Positions 23,417 through 34,252 of a stretch of 64,000 nucleotides of DNA are shown here, piece by piece. The notes below the pieces were generated by a model. The model saw only the letters and a program-made list of their open reading frames with translations. It did no database searches and had not been told where the DNA came from. The stretch's first letter is position 1. The number at the start of each line of letters is the position of its first letter. The position numbers and the translations under genes are program-made. Source of the DNA: Rhynchopus sp. YZ270_cl-10 (lineage: Eukaryota > Euglenozoa > Diplonemea > Diplonemida > Diplonemidae); contig OZ037906.1 in the NCBI GenBank assembly GCA_964035575.1, positions 806,001 through 870,000 of the forward strand. The letters are read 5' to 3'.

Positions 23417-23438
23417 CCCCCCCCCCCCCCCCCCCCCC

Positions 23439-24631
23439 TTAGGGGGTACGACTCCAGCCATTTTTTGCGCACGGAAAATTCATTTGGCATTATCTGGTCA
23501 TCTCCAAGGCAACTGCGGGTGAAAAACACCCTCAGAGTGGGTCACAGGGGGCCTGTGGGTCGAAAAACGACCCAGAAGCCACCCCAGAATACAAAAAAAT
23601 GGAAAAAAATAGTGAAAAAACGGCTTTTTTCACGTTTTGGCCACTTTGGGCAAAATAGCGATTTTTCGAGAAAAAAATCAAAAACCGGGATATTTTTTGA
23701 CATCACAAAGCCTCCTTTGGCACAAATATACCCCAAAAGTGGCCTGTGAGTCCATTCCAACCTGTTTTGGACATATTTGACACTTTTGGAAGTGTTTTTT
23801 TGGTGTTTTTAGGTCAAAAAAATGCCCAAGACGTCCCCAAGACATCCCCAAGACACTTTGCACACCCCCTGTTACGGTCATATTTTTTTCGTTTTTTTGC
23901 CTGAAACCCCCAAAATACCCCTCCCGGACCCCACATAGTCCCGAATATCCATCACACACCCACTCAGAGTGAGTAGAAGCACCCCAAAAAAAATATTTTT
24001 TAAAGCCCTAAAATTGTGCTTCAGTTTCGGCAGCATCCATGTTGAAGTTGAAGGGCTTTAAAAAATATTTTTTTTGGGGTGCTTCTACTCACTCTGAGTG
24101 GGTGTGTGATGGATATTCGGGACTATGTGGGGTCCGGGAGGGGTATTTTGGGGGTTTCAGGCAAAAAAACGAAAAAAATATGACCGTAACAGGGGGTGTG
24201 CAAAGTGTCTTGGGGATGTCTTGGGGACGTCTTGGGCATTTTTTTGACCTAAAAACACCAAAAAAACACTTCCAAAAGTGTCAAATATGTCCAAAACAGG
24301 TTGGAATGGACTCACAGGCCACTTTTGGGGTATATTTGTGCCAAAGGAGGCTTTGTGATGTCAAAAAATATCCCGGTTTTTGATTTTTTTCTCGAAAAAT
24401 CGCTATTTTGCCCAAAGTGGCCAAAACGTGAAAAAAGCCGTTTTTTCACTATTTTTTTCCATTTTTTTGTATTCTGGGGTGGCTTCTGGGTCGTTTTTCG
24501 ACCCACAGGCCCCCTGTGACCCACTCTGAGGGTGTTTTTCACCCGCAGTTGCCTTGGAGATGGCCAGATAATGCCAAATGAATTTTCCGTGCGTTTGGTC
24601 CCAGCCAAAATGGCTGGAGTCGTATCCCCTA
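23439..24631. mobile_element. P4: almost fully palindromic P element
   Basis: TTAGGGGGTACGACTCCAGC at the left, GCTGGAGTCGTATCCCCTA at the right; 22 C before and 11 C after. The two halves are near-perfect reverse complements around a loop at about 24,015-24,055. Shared P block TGTGAGTCCATTCCAACCTG. No coding content; the mirrored frames in the two arms are by-products. Confidence 0.82.
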
Positions 24632-24644
24632 CCCCCCCCCCCTA

Positions 24645-25456
24645 GGCATACTGTGCAGGCGAGTAAAAAAAACTCGCCTACTCGCCTAAAACTCGCCCAT
24701 TTTTGGGGGGCGAGTTTTGGCGAGTTTTTTTTTTTGGTAGGGATTTTACCTTGGGAAAAGTGTACACACGAAAATATGAGGGAAATTTGAGTTTTGAAGA
24801 GAAAATTTTTTTCGTTCCACTTGAACAAGACCTCTGCAGTTTGCTTTGTAGGCTTCCACAACCAGTACCACCAGTCCAGCTGTACCTTCTGCGGATCCAT
24901 GAAGCTTGCACAGATGGGTGTGATGTAGTCGTGGGGGAATACCGCCAAGGGGTGGCCTGCAGGGTTGCCATTTACCGGCATGACGAGGACATTGTTGTAT
25001 AGCGAGTGTAGCCCCGGCTCATGTCTTCGTCATCCTCCGGATTGTAACACGTCTTGTCCCCCGGGATCTATGGATCTTCCCCTGGAGCAAATGGTTACAT
25101 ACATGCCTGCCAGCCACTGCCGTGACATGGTTGCCGTTAGACGTACAAGTGACACAATTTCAATTTTTTTGTGTGTTTTCGAGTGGCATGTTGTCATCAG
25201 TCACCCCCGCCCTCCATTTTCACATCCTGGTGCACATTTTCACCCCCAAGGTGCGTATGTGCACCGGGATTTGCACCCAAATGTGGGCGAGTTTAGGCGA
25301 GTTTAGGCGAGTTTAGGCGAGTTTTTGGCGAGTTTTTGGCGAGTTTTGGCGAGCAATAGGCGAGTAATGGGCGAGTAGGGCGAGTTTTTGGCGAGTTTTT
25401 CCTGAAAATCAGGAAAACGAAAAACTCGCCTAAAAACGGCTCGCCTGCACAGTATG
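24645..25456. mobile_element. B4: TA-flanked element with GGCGAG motif arrays
   Basis: TIR GGCATACTGTGCAGGCGAG...CTCGCCTGCACAGTATGCC, flanked by TA on both sides (24,643-24,644; 25,457-25,458). The wider repeat CTAG is also consistent. Dozens of GGCGAGTTTT/CTCGCC units fill both subterminal zones (24,656-24,735 and 25,285-25,445). The centre holds a coding fragment. It sits exactly in the TAGGGG left end of P6. Confidence 0.78.
24800..25060 (-). pseudogene. Captured coding fragment in B4
   Basis: The minus strand reads LYNNVLVMPVNGNPAGHPLA, VFPHDYITPICASFMDPQKV and QLDWWYWLWKPTKQTAEVLF. This is clearly protein-like and rich in aromatic residues, flanked by GGCGAG arrays. Upstream the frame shifts within about 60 bp. 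Not recognised; no own promoter or start is visible. Confidence 0.45.
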
Positions 25457-27744
25457 CCTAGGGGAGTCCACGTAGTAGGAATTCCTTAAGAAACCGTGTC
25501 ACAAACCCATTTTTTTGAGTTTTAGGTTAAGAAATCCACTAAAATAGCCGTATTTGGCCCCAAAACCACCTCCCGATCACAAAAATATCTCATTAAAACC
25601 ACAGACGACCTCAACAGAAGCTTTGTTCCTAAAAAAAATCGTGTTTTTCTGAAATAAAACACGAAAAATGTGTAACAAAAATGTAACACTTATGTCACAC
25701 TTATGTCACACTTAGCAAATCACACTTTCTGGTTCCAAAGAGTACCTGTAGAGCCCAAAAACCACTCCCCTCATACTGGGGTGAGGTCCGGGGGTGGGAA
25801 AATATGCTTTTGGGGCTTTTTTGGCACCGATTTTCGGCCCCAGAAATAAAATTTTCTGGAAAAAGCATTCATTTTACCCTAGAAATACCCGTTTTTGGGG
25901 GTGTTTCCAACATACCAACCCCGAAAAAAATCACCAGAAAAGTCACTGCAGGTCAGAATTCGGCTCGGAATGGATGCGGGGACATCCAAATAGGCAGAAA
26001 ACCCTACTTTTCAGTAAAAAAACCGCTTTTTTCTGGGCTATGATATGCCCCCCTCCGATGCCGCACTTATGCCGCACTTAGTGTCACACTTATGTCACAC
26101 TTATGTCACACTTAGCAAATCACACTTTCTAGTTCCACAGAGTACCTGTAAAGACCCAAAAACCATTCCCATCATATTGGGGTGAGGTCCGGGGGTGGGA
26201 AAATATAGTTTTGGGGGGGTCCGGCGAATATAGGTCCAGTCCGGTCGAGTCCGGTCAATATCGGTTTTTTTTCCAGGCTTGGAAAAGTAGTAGAGCTTTT
26301 CCAAGCCTGAAACCGATATTGACCGACATTGACCAACATTGGCTTTTACTCTACGACGGACTCTCTTCAGATACCGACTATTTTTACGTAGAAAAAAAAA
26401 TTTTTTTTTGGACAACTACTTTTTCAAGCCTGGAAAAAAAAATTTTTTTTGGGCCTGACCTTGGGACCTTGTGCACCGAAAAATTCAAAAAACGGCAAAA
26501 TTTTGATGTTTTGACGATCTGTGGGTGAACCATATGCACTGCTACAGGGGGCATGAAAATGCCCATTTGACCCCAAATTTTCGGTTTTTTTTCAACATTT
26601 CTTCAACACAGGCCCCGCCAGGTGGTCTGGGCGCAGGGGTCCTAAGAGTGGTAACTTTTACCACTTCCGAAGTGACCTTTTTTATTTTTTTGAAATTCGA
26701 AGGTCACTTCGAAGTGACCTTCGAAAAGTGCCCTAAAAAGTGACCTTTTTTTTTATTTTTTGAAATCCGGTGTCACGAAGTGACCTCGGATACTTAACAT
26801 ACACCGGGAGCACGTTGGGTCTGGGATTTTTTTTCTTTTTTGTCAAGATCAGTGGTCTGCAGGGCTGCAGGTTGCTACCATGTACAATTTTAAGCGATTT
26901 TTTTTTTTTGAAATGATGCGTACCGTGGCTTCGCCAGAAACTTTCGTTTCAGCAAAATACGTAAGTAATTTACGGAAACTTACGATAATTACCAACGATA
27001 GTGCCATTTTATGGCAACATTTTTTAGAAATGTTGCGTACCGTGGGGCTTTTTTGGCACCCCCAGAAATTTATTTTTTCAAAAAAAATACTCATTTTACC
27101 CTAAAAATACCTGTTCTTTGGGGTGTTCTTGGGATGATTCCCAAATGCCGACCCCAAAAGGGCCGCCGAAAAAGTCACAGAAGGCCAGAATTCGGCTCGG
27201 AATGGATGCGGGGACACCCAAATAGGCAGAAAACCCTGCTTCCAAGTAAAAAAACCGCTTTTTTCTGGCCTATGAGATGCCCCCCTCCAATGTCACACTT
27301 ATGTCACACTTCCTCCTCCCGGCTAAAAAAAAAAAATAAAAAGTGGTTTTTACGGCAAAAAAAAAATTCAAATTTTCAGCAAAGGCGTACAAAAAAATAG
27401 ACTTTTGGCCCCAAAACCCCCCAGAAATCGCTCTGTGGACACATCTGAGTGGAAAAACCCTCTTTTCCTCTTGTTTTGGACTATTGAAAAAAATTGAATT
27501 TTTTGATAAATCGCCCTGTATCAAACCCCCTTAGAAAACGGTGAAAATGGAGTGAAAACGCTACAAAAAGTGTCAAAAAAAGTTCCCAAAAGTGCCTAAA
27601 AGTGCCAAAAAGGCATCAAATAGTAAGGAATAGTCCCAGAAATGTGTTTTCTGGGGTGGTTTTGTGTTTTGGAATGATTTTTTTGCATTTTTTTATGATT
27701 TTTTGGGGTGTGTGACAGAAAAAACGGCTACGTGGACTCCCCTA
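25457..27744. mobile_element. P6: P element with internal tandem duplication
   Basis: The left end TAGGGGAGTCCACGTAG (just right of B4) and right end CTACGTGGACTCCCCTA are followed by 11 C (27,745-27,755). The left 150 bp match, in reverse, the right end of P11 (10,440-10,510), so P6 and P11 are related. Inside are two copies of a roughly 400-bp unit, the second split by an insertion. Confidence 0.75.
25685..27310 (+). repeat. Tandem 400-bp duplication, second copy interrupted
   Basis: Unit one is 25,685-26,092. Unit two starts at 26,095, breaks at about 26,216 and resumes at about 27,048. Shared landmarks: CACTTAGCAAATCACACTTT, GGGTGAGGTCCGGGGGTGGG, AATTCGGCTCGGAATGGATG. Units are joined by CACTTATGTCA repeats. 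The break contains AAGTGACCTT-type inverted motifs and an R repeat (26,918-27,050). Confidence 0.7.
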
Positions 27745-27930
27745 CCCCCCCCCCCTAGGCATACCGTGCAGACGAGTCGTCTACTCGTCTATCCTCGTCT
27801 TTTTGGGTCACGACCCAAAAACTCGTCTTTTTACTCGTCTTACTCGTCTATCCTCGTCTCATACTCGCCTATCCTCGCCTATCCTCGTCTTGACGAGTGC
27901 TGTACTCGTCTCATACTCGTTTGTTAGGCC

Positions 27931-28143
27931 CTATGAGGTGCTCACGGGTGAGCGTTGTCCGGCCAGCCAGTAGACCTCTTCGTCGGTGTCTTTCTGTGTC
28001 TTGCAGTTGACAGTACCAAAGTCCATTATTAATGTACTTTTGAGTAACCCGTACAACTGTCTCGTGTGTTCCAGTGTGTCGATGTTGTCTGGTGATCGAT
28101 ATTGCTCTCCATCTCCGCACGTAAACGTGCTGCAACGTTCCAC
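27931..28143 (-). pseudogene. Coding-like fragment in B6
   Basis: The minus frame includes CSTFTCGDGEQYRSPDNIDT and LEHTRQLYGLLKSTLIMDFG, then KTQKDTDEEVYWLAGQ. A second minus frame is also open over this stretch, so the true frame is uncertain. Probably a captured piece; not recognised. Confidence 0.35.
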
Positions 28144-28311
28144 CGACGTTACCTACAACTGCTCAGATGGCAAAGGGGAAGGGGAGAGGGAGGGGACTCG
28201 TTACCTGACGTACAAGGAGGCAGGAGCACATAGTAGCGGTATCCGAACCTCGAAATAGGAAGGTGACAGCTGCGTGGAGATCACACGACTACACGTCTTC
28301 AATTTATATAT

Positions 28312-28533
28312 AATGGGTTTTTGCCGCTGTGCACTGTAGTATATGTAGTATATACGTACCTCCCCCCGTGTATTTGTCCTGTGCATATGTCCGTGTTGGT
28401 CGAGGCTCGGACATATCCGCAAACCCGCAAAAGGAATATACACATGCCTTCTGACATTACACATGCCGGACCTATGCACAGTTCAGGTAGTATATACTAC
28501 ACATACTACAGTGCGCAGCGGCAAAAACCCATT
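28312..28533. repeat. Foldback nested in B6
   Basis: AATGGGTTTTTGCCGCTGTG and CACTGTAGTATATGTAGTAT on the left pair with their complements on the right (AGTATATACTAC, GCGGCAAAAACCCATT). The centre is about 100 bp. Non-coding. Confidence 0.7.
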
Positions 28534-28696
28534 CCGAGCTTTCCGTCCGGTACGTTGGCGGGGCATCTCCGGTCATATGTGTATAGATGTATATAAAATG
28601 GGACACTCGTCTGTACTCGTCTGACGAGGATAGACGAGTATCGAGACGAGGATCGCCACTCGTCTCACTCGTTCCGACTCGTCCGCACGGTATGCC

Positions 28697-30301
28697 TAGG
28701 GGCTATCAAATGGGGGTAACATTGGGTTTTTTTTCAAGTTCAAATAAAAAACGTGTTTCTATGTCTTGTGATGATGAAATCCACCCCACAGCCCCATAAA
28801 AATGACGCATGAGCCCAAAAAACCCGGTTTTGGGGTGATTAGAGACCTTTTTTTCACTTTTTCGATTTTCTGGGCACACCTAGGTACCTATGTGTGCCCT
28901 TCAGTACGTGCTTTTTTGAAGATACGGAGCTTGATTATGACAATTTGCGCTTTGGAGTCCTCCTGTGAGGGACGGAAGGGGGTTCACATTTTATTGTCGA
29001 TTCTGACCTCGACAAGCTCATCCCTCAGCAGCCCATCGGAACTTAAGCCTAATGATTCGGCTTCTTCCTTCAAGTCATCCATTAACACGTCCTTCAGCTT
29101 CGTCCGTATTCTTGCCTTCGAGCTCACCGCGTGCAGCTCTCCCCAAACCTCATCTGCAGGCTGGAGCGCGCTGTGGTCCTTGGAACTTCTTGACCACTGC
29201 ATCACTTGGTACAAGGGAGGCGCGCGCGGTACCGGAGTTTTGCTTGTACTGCGCAATTTGGGACGTATGCAGAGGGCTAGCTCCTGGCAGACGGTCAGAG
29301 AGTTGCACAAACGTTGCATGCGAAGATTCCGTAAAATCGTTCGAATGGGGCGCTACCTCGTACGCCTGTTTGTTCTCCACAAACTGCTATTCGTCTTTAG
29401 CCACAAATCGTGCGAGGGTGGGAAGCATGTCTGCTGTCCCTTCCCTGATAAGCTTGGCACACTGTGTCTATTGGGCTGGCTTCAGTGTGCATGATGCTGG
29501 ACACGTAGGATTCAGGGAACCACGGTGGGAGTTTGGAGTTGCTTATAAATTTGACAATGTAGTTAGCCAATTCTTTAACGTGGAGAAGTGGAGACGTTCT
29601 TCAGAAGCCGACAACTCACCTTCTTGGCTTTTATCGCACTTCAATAATTTCACGGAGGAGAGGTACTACAGTGCATCTGCACCACTGACGCAGCTGAAAG
29701 TGCGGGTTTAGAGGCTGGGGCAAAATACCTTCATAGCATTGCCGCCAACAACGTATAAGTTGCACTTCTTAACTTCCCCGCTGAGGAAATCATACTGCTG
29801 TGTCAGGTTTGCAGCTTGGCTCAGTTTCCATCCATATTCGTTGCCCATTTGGCGCACAAACTTGGGACCCCTCATTGGGCACCCCTATGGGCCCCCCATT
29901 AGTAGGAGAAAAGCGCCTTTTTGGTGGATAAAATTAGTTGCTTCGGAATGTCTAAGTACTGAATGTGGCAGCTATATTCTGATCGAATTCAACCCCGGTG
30001 TGGTATTTTGTGGCGAAGTGGGGGGTTTGAGGGAGAGCAGCGGGCCTTTGTTGACATATCATCTATCCTAGAATATGGGCACACTCAGGTACCTAGGTGT
30101 GCCCAGTTTTTGAGATTTTTTCGAAAAATGCGAAAAAAAGTTTCGCAGATGCACAAAATGGTGAAAAAACGGGGCACAGGTAGTTTTTTGGGGGGTATGT
30201 ACCACATTTTCCGGTCGAAAACACTTAGAAACACGTTTTTTAAAAAAATTCGAAAAAATGTCATTTGTACACAAAATTATACAGCATTTGATAGCCCCTA
30301 A
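28697..30301. mobile_element. P7: P element with a decayed gene
   Basis: TAGGGGCTATCAAATG at the left and CATTTGATAGCCCCTAA at the right, then 11 C (30,302-30,312). Both arms carry a GGGCACAC...GTGTGCCC palindrome (28,873-28,899 and 30,079-30,104). The interior is a minus-strand broken gene. Confidence 0.75.
28984..29848 (-). pseudogene. Decayed protein gene inside P7
   Basis: Read on the minus strand from ATG at 29,848: MGNEYGWKLSQAANLTQQYD, FLSGEVKKCNLYVVGGNAMK. After a possible short intron it reads KSQEGELSASEERLHFSTLK, then in another frame SNSKLPPWFPESYVSSIMHT and LARFVAKDE before an in-frame TAG. It then reads VENKQAYEVAPHSNDFTESS and finally LKDVLMDDLKEEAESLGLSS to a stop at 28,984. 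At least three frame changes and one stop show decay, or several small introns. It may be the element's own protein or a captured gene; I do not recognise a family. Confidence 0.45.
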
Positions 30302-30314
30302 CCCCCCCCCCCTA

Positions 30315-31623
30315 GGCATACAGTACGTCCGAATCGGATCCGATAATATTATCGGATGATTATCGGATGATTATCGGCCAATTATCGGATCCGATAATCA
30401 TCCGATAATTTTTTTAGTTGGAATTCTACTAAGACTTTTTGCTCGATTTTTTTTTTGAGAAGATTTTGTGGCCAATCTTTCAAATAAAGCGGTTTTTGGG
30501 CAGAAATAATTTAGTGGGGTTGTCTCTGCAGGTGGAGAGAGTGAGGTACTGTATACTGTATACTGTATACTGTATACTGTATACTGTATACTGTATACTG
30601 TATACTGTATACTGTATACTGTATACTGTACACTGTATACTGTATACTGTATACTGTATACTGTATACTGTATACTGTATACTGTATACTGTATACTGTA
30701 TACTGTATACTGTATACTGTATACTGTATACTGTATACTGTATACTGTATACTGTATACTGTATACTGTATACTGTATACTGTATACTGTATACTGTATA
30801 CTGTATACTGTATACTGTATACTGTATACTGTATACTGTATACTGTATACTGTATACTGTATACTGTATACTGTATACTGTATACTGTATACTGTATACT
30901 GTATACTGTATACTGTATACTGTATACTGTATACTGTATACTGTATACTGTATACTGTATACTGTATACTGTATACTGTATACTGTATACTGTATACTGT
31001 ATACTGTATACTGTATACTGTATACTGTATACTGTATACTGTATACTGTATACTGTATACTGTATACTGTATACTGTATACTGTATACTGTATACTGTAT
31101 ACTGTATACTGTATACTGTATACTGTATACTGTATACTGTATACTGTATACTGTATACTGTATACTGTATACTGTATACTGTATACTGTATACTGTATAC
31201 TGTATACTGTATACTGTATACTGTATACTGTATACTGTATACTGTATACTGTATACTGTATACTGTATACTGTGTACTGTGTACTGTGTACTGTGTACTG
31301 TGTACTGTGTACTGTTGCACCGCACAAGACCACCACCCCAAGTGTGATTGTATTTTTATTTTACTATTTCTTCAGGACAGTTGGGTCCCAATCTTTCAAA
31401 TAAAGGACAAAATTTGCACTTTTACCGCTCTCCAAGCATGTCAGGACCCATTATCGGATGATTATCGGACATCCGATAATAGCCGATAATCATCCGATAA
31501 TGACCGATAATCATCCGATAATGACCGATAATGGCCGATAATGGCCGATTCGGATCCGATAATTTCAGATTTTTTTGGGAAATCCGATAATGGCCGATAA
31601 CCGATTCGGACGTACTGTATGCC
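30315..31623. mobile_element. B8: TA-flanked element with CGATAAT arrays and a microsatellite
   Basis: TIR GGCATACAGTACGTCCGAAT...ATTCGGACGTACTGTATGCC between TA at 30,313-30,314 and 31,624-31,625. TTATCGGATGATTATCGG-type units fill both subterminal zones. The centre is the TATACTG array. Inserted in the TAGGGG left end of P9. Confidence 0.78.
30547..31314 (+). repeat. TATACTG tandem array (7-bp unit, about 110 copies)
   Basis: 768 bp of 7-bp units, with one TACACTG variant near 30,627 and TGTACTG-type variants over the last 43 bp. It lies in the middle of B8. Confidence 0.97.
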
Positions 31624-33640
31624 TAGGGGGTCCGACTCCCATGTAAAATTTTGTCCGGTTTTCATTTTTTTCACCATTAGGCCATTTCCCGGGCACCCCC
31701 GGGTGAATCCTGCCCCCAAAATAGGGTTTCTGGACCCTGTGGGGCTAAATTCACCCTCTAGGTACCCCAAAATACAAAAAAATTTGAAAAATATGGTGAA
31801 AAATCGGTTTTTTGGCCTTAGGCAAAATGGCCAGTTTTTGACTAAAAATGGTGTCTCCAAGAAAAAATCAAAAAAAAGCCCAAAAAATAGACGAAAAAAG
31901 TCGTCTCTGGACACAATTTCGACGGAAATAAGTGGGTTGAGTCAATTGCAACCGGTTTTTCACCCTTTTGACAATTTTGCGACGCTTTTTTTTGTGTTTT
32001 TCTTGTCCTTGGAACATCCTTGGAACACCCCCGGTGTTCCAAGGACGTTTTTGCACCTAAAAACACAAAAAAACGTCAAAAAAAGTGTCAAAAGGGTGAA
32101 ACCCCGTTTTCAATTGACCCAAAACACATTTTTGGGTCGAAATTGTGTGCAGAGACGCCTTTTTTCGTCTATTTTTTGGACTTTTCTTTGATTTTTTGGA
32201 AATTTGGTCAAAATCGGCAATGTTGCCCAAAAGGCCAAAATAGCCTATTTTTCACCATATTTTTCAATTTTTTTTTGTATTTTGGGGTACCTAGAGGGTG
32301 AATTTAGCCCCACAGGGCCAGACACCCTATTTTGGGGGCAGGATTCGCCCGGAGGTGCCCGGGAAATGGCCGAATGTTGAAAAAAATGAAAACCGGACAA
32401 AATTCCTTAAGGAATTCCTTACACCGTGCGCTGGTCAGAGGTCTGACCAGGTAATACCTGGTCAGATTTATGACCAGGTACACCTGGTCAGATCTGACCA
32501 GGTACACCTGGTCATGACCAGGTATACCTGGTCATGACCAGGTGTACCTGGTCAGATGACCAGGTACCTGGTCACATTTACCCAGGTAAGTACCCAGGCG
32601 CCCAGGTGACCAGGTACCCAGGTACCCAGGTACCCAGGTACCCAGGTACCCAGGTACCCAGGTACCCAGGTCCAGGTCCAGGAACAGGTACCCAGGAACA
32701 AGAAAAAAGTCGTGAAAGAGCAACCACAGCTCCACATGACAAACACAAAAGTGTCCAGTCACGTGGGGCATTCATGCACTGAGGAGATAATGATCCAACA
32801 ATTTACAAGAAAGATTACTTAACCTACTGCTGGAAATTGCCAGGTCGTAGTAACACACAAAGTGTGCCTCCGTTCGGGAAGACCGGATATTCTAGAGACC
32901 AAAAAGGCCTCAAGAATATCTTCCGGTAGTCAAGGTAGAACCGAGTGAACGGCCCAAGACCCCCGTGGAGAAGTTAAATGTTGTAATGCTATCAGGTAGA
33001 AACTGCGAACACTGTCTTACCCTCCTCAATGCATGGTGGTTGATGTCTTCCACAACAAATTTCCTGTACCCAGGTACCCAGGTTCCCAGACCCACGCAGT
33101 ACCACGTCGCAGTACTACGCAAAATTTACCACCAGACCCTGTCTTCGTGCACCTGAAGTACAACGCCGCAGACAGGCCAAACATGCGTTGGACTCAGAGG
33201 AATGCCCGCTGTGCAGGTATCATGAGAACCAACTCCCAGCAACAAGGGGCGCCTTTTGGCGGGCGTTGTTGAGGGTGTTTGGGGTGCAAAGTTTTCCACA
33301 ATTTTGATGCGCGGGTACAGAAGTGTTGTCTTGTTCTTTCATCTCTAGGAATGTAAATGTCAATCGCGTTTAACTACCACGAGGGCTTGTTCAGTGAACC
33401 CACAAGGGGTCGAAGGGGGTTGGTTATCCCATATCTATCAAAGGTTGTGTCGACCAGGCTAAACCACTATGTTACGCTGTACGTTGTTAAATCCGAAGAA
33501 ATAACACTTTAGCAGCCGCAGGAAGTTTGCTAAAAAGAGTGCCTCACGCTACACAAACCACCACCCGCGATTGACTTAGATGTTATAACAAAGAGAATTC
33601 AGAACAAAACAACACCCTGCCCCATACACACTAAATTGTC

Positions 33641-33823
33641 ATGCTTCAAGAGCATGCCTGGGCCAAAATTACTGTTGACAAAAAAGGCAACAAGACCACC
33701 CACAAGGAGTGTGAAATGTGCACTGGTTTTCTGGGGGAACGCAATATTTTCTTGTGTCTAGTCCTCCGCAAGCAGAGGACAGACTTTCCGGAAGGTTTCC
33801 AAAGGTCGAATTTCTTGCACTAG
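33641..33823 (+). pseudogene. RC-repeat frame, 60 residues, C-x2-C motif
   Basis: MLQEHAWAKITVDKKGNKTT then HKECEMCTGF, continuing 30 residues to a stop. The same start appears at 20,004 and inverted at about 41,900-41,990, with replacement changes compatible with a once-coding sequence. Possible zinc-binding end of a transposase; the superfamily is not decided. Confidence 0.35.
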
Positions 33824-34064
33824 CTATGCTCCCTGGGTTAAATGGCAATAGCAGTGACTGACAAAATATTCCCACCCCCCAGGTCTTCGTCCACAAACCC
33901 AGAATAGATTGATGTGGGTGAAGCCTTTCGGATTTTTGAGTTGTTGATAGAATGTCGAAGAGCGGCGAAACTTCTCATCGCAATCACGGATGCAGTTCAG
34001 ATTTCACGATCTGTGATGAGTGTAAATGTGGGGTGTGATTAAGTTATGGTGTATAAACGCAGTA

Positions 34065-34252
34065 CTGTAAAATCGTTTAATTTGTCACCTACAATTCTTC
34101 CGTCCCTAATACAGAAAGTATCACTCAAGGCTGTACTTTAAAAAGTAGACACAAAAAATCGCCCGACGTAATGTGAGGGGGTGACAAAATTCATTTATGA
34201 CTGATATTTCAACTCGGTTAATTAGAGTGTGACAAATTAAACGATTTTCCAG
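34065..34252. mobile_element. 188-bp TA-flanked MITE
   Basis: Ends CTGTAAAATCGTTTAATTTG and CAAATTAAACGATTTTCCAG, inside TA (34,063-34,064; 34,253-34,254). The RC copy at the window start is uninterrupted at the same point (TA at 268-269), which shows the empty site. TA duplication with short TIRs fits Tc1/mariner-type non-autonomous elements. Confidence 0.88.

Larger units (their letters stand above)
27758..28696. mobile_element. B6: TA-flanked element with ACTCGTCT motif arrays
   Basis: TIR GGCATACCGTGCAGACGAG on the left, with GTCCGCACGGTATGCC on the right. TA is at 27,756-27,757 and 28,697-28,698. ACTCGTCT/CCTCGTCT units occupy both subterminal zones. It is inserted in the left end of P7, as B4 is in P6. 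The centre has a coding-like fragment and a nested foldback (28,312-28,533). Confidence 0.78.

Noticed and set aside
23417..23438. C runs with TTAGGG-like bases as telomeric repeats
   Set aside because: TTAGGGG occurs once per element end and is not tandem; the C runs fit target sites instead.
30398..31347. Frames of about 300 residues over the TATACTG array, and similar ones at 45,003-45,651
   Set aside because: Products of 7-bp tandem repeats (21-bp, 7-residue periodicity), open on both strands; not genes.
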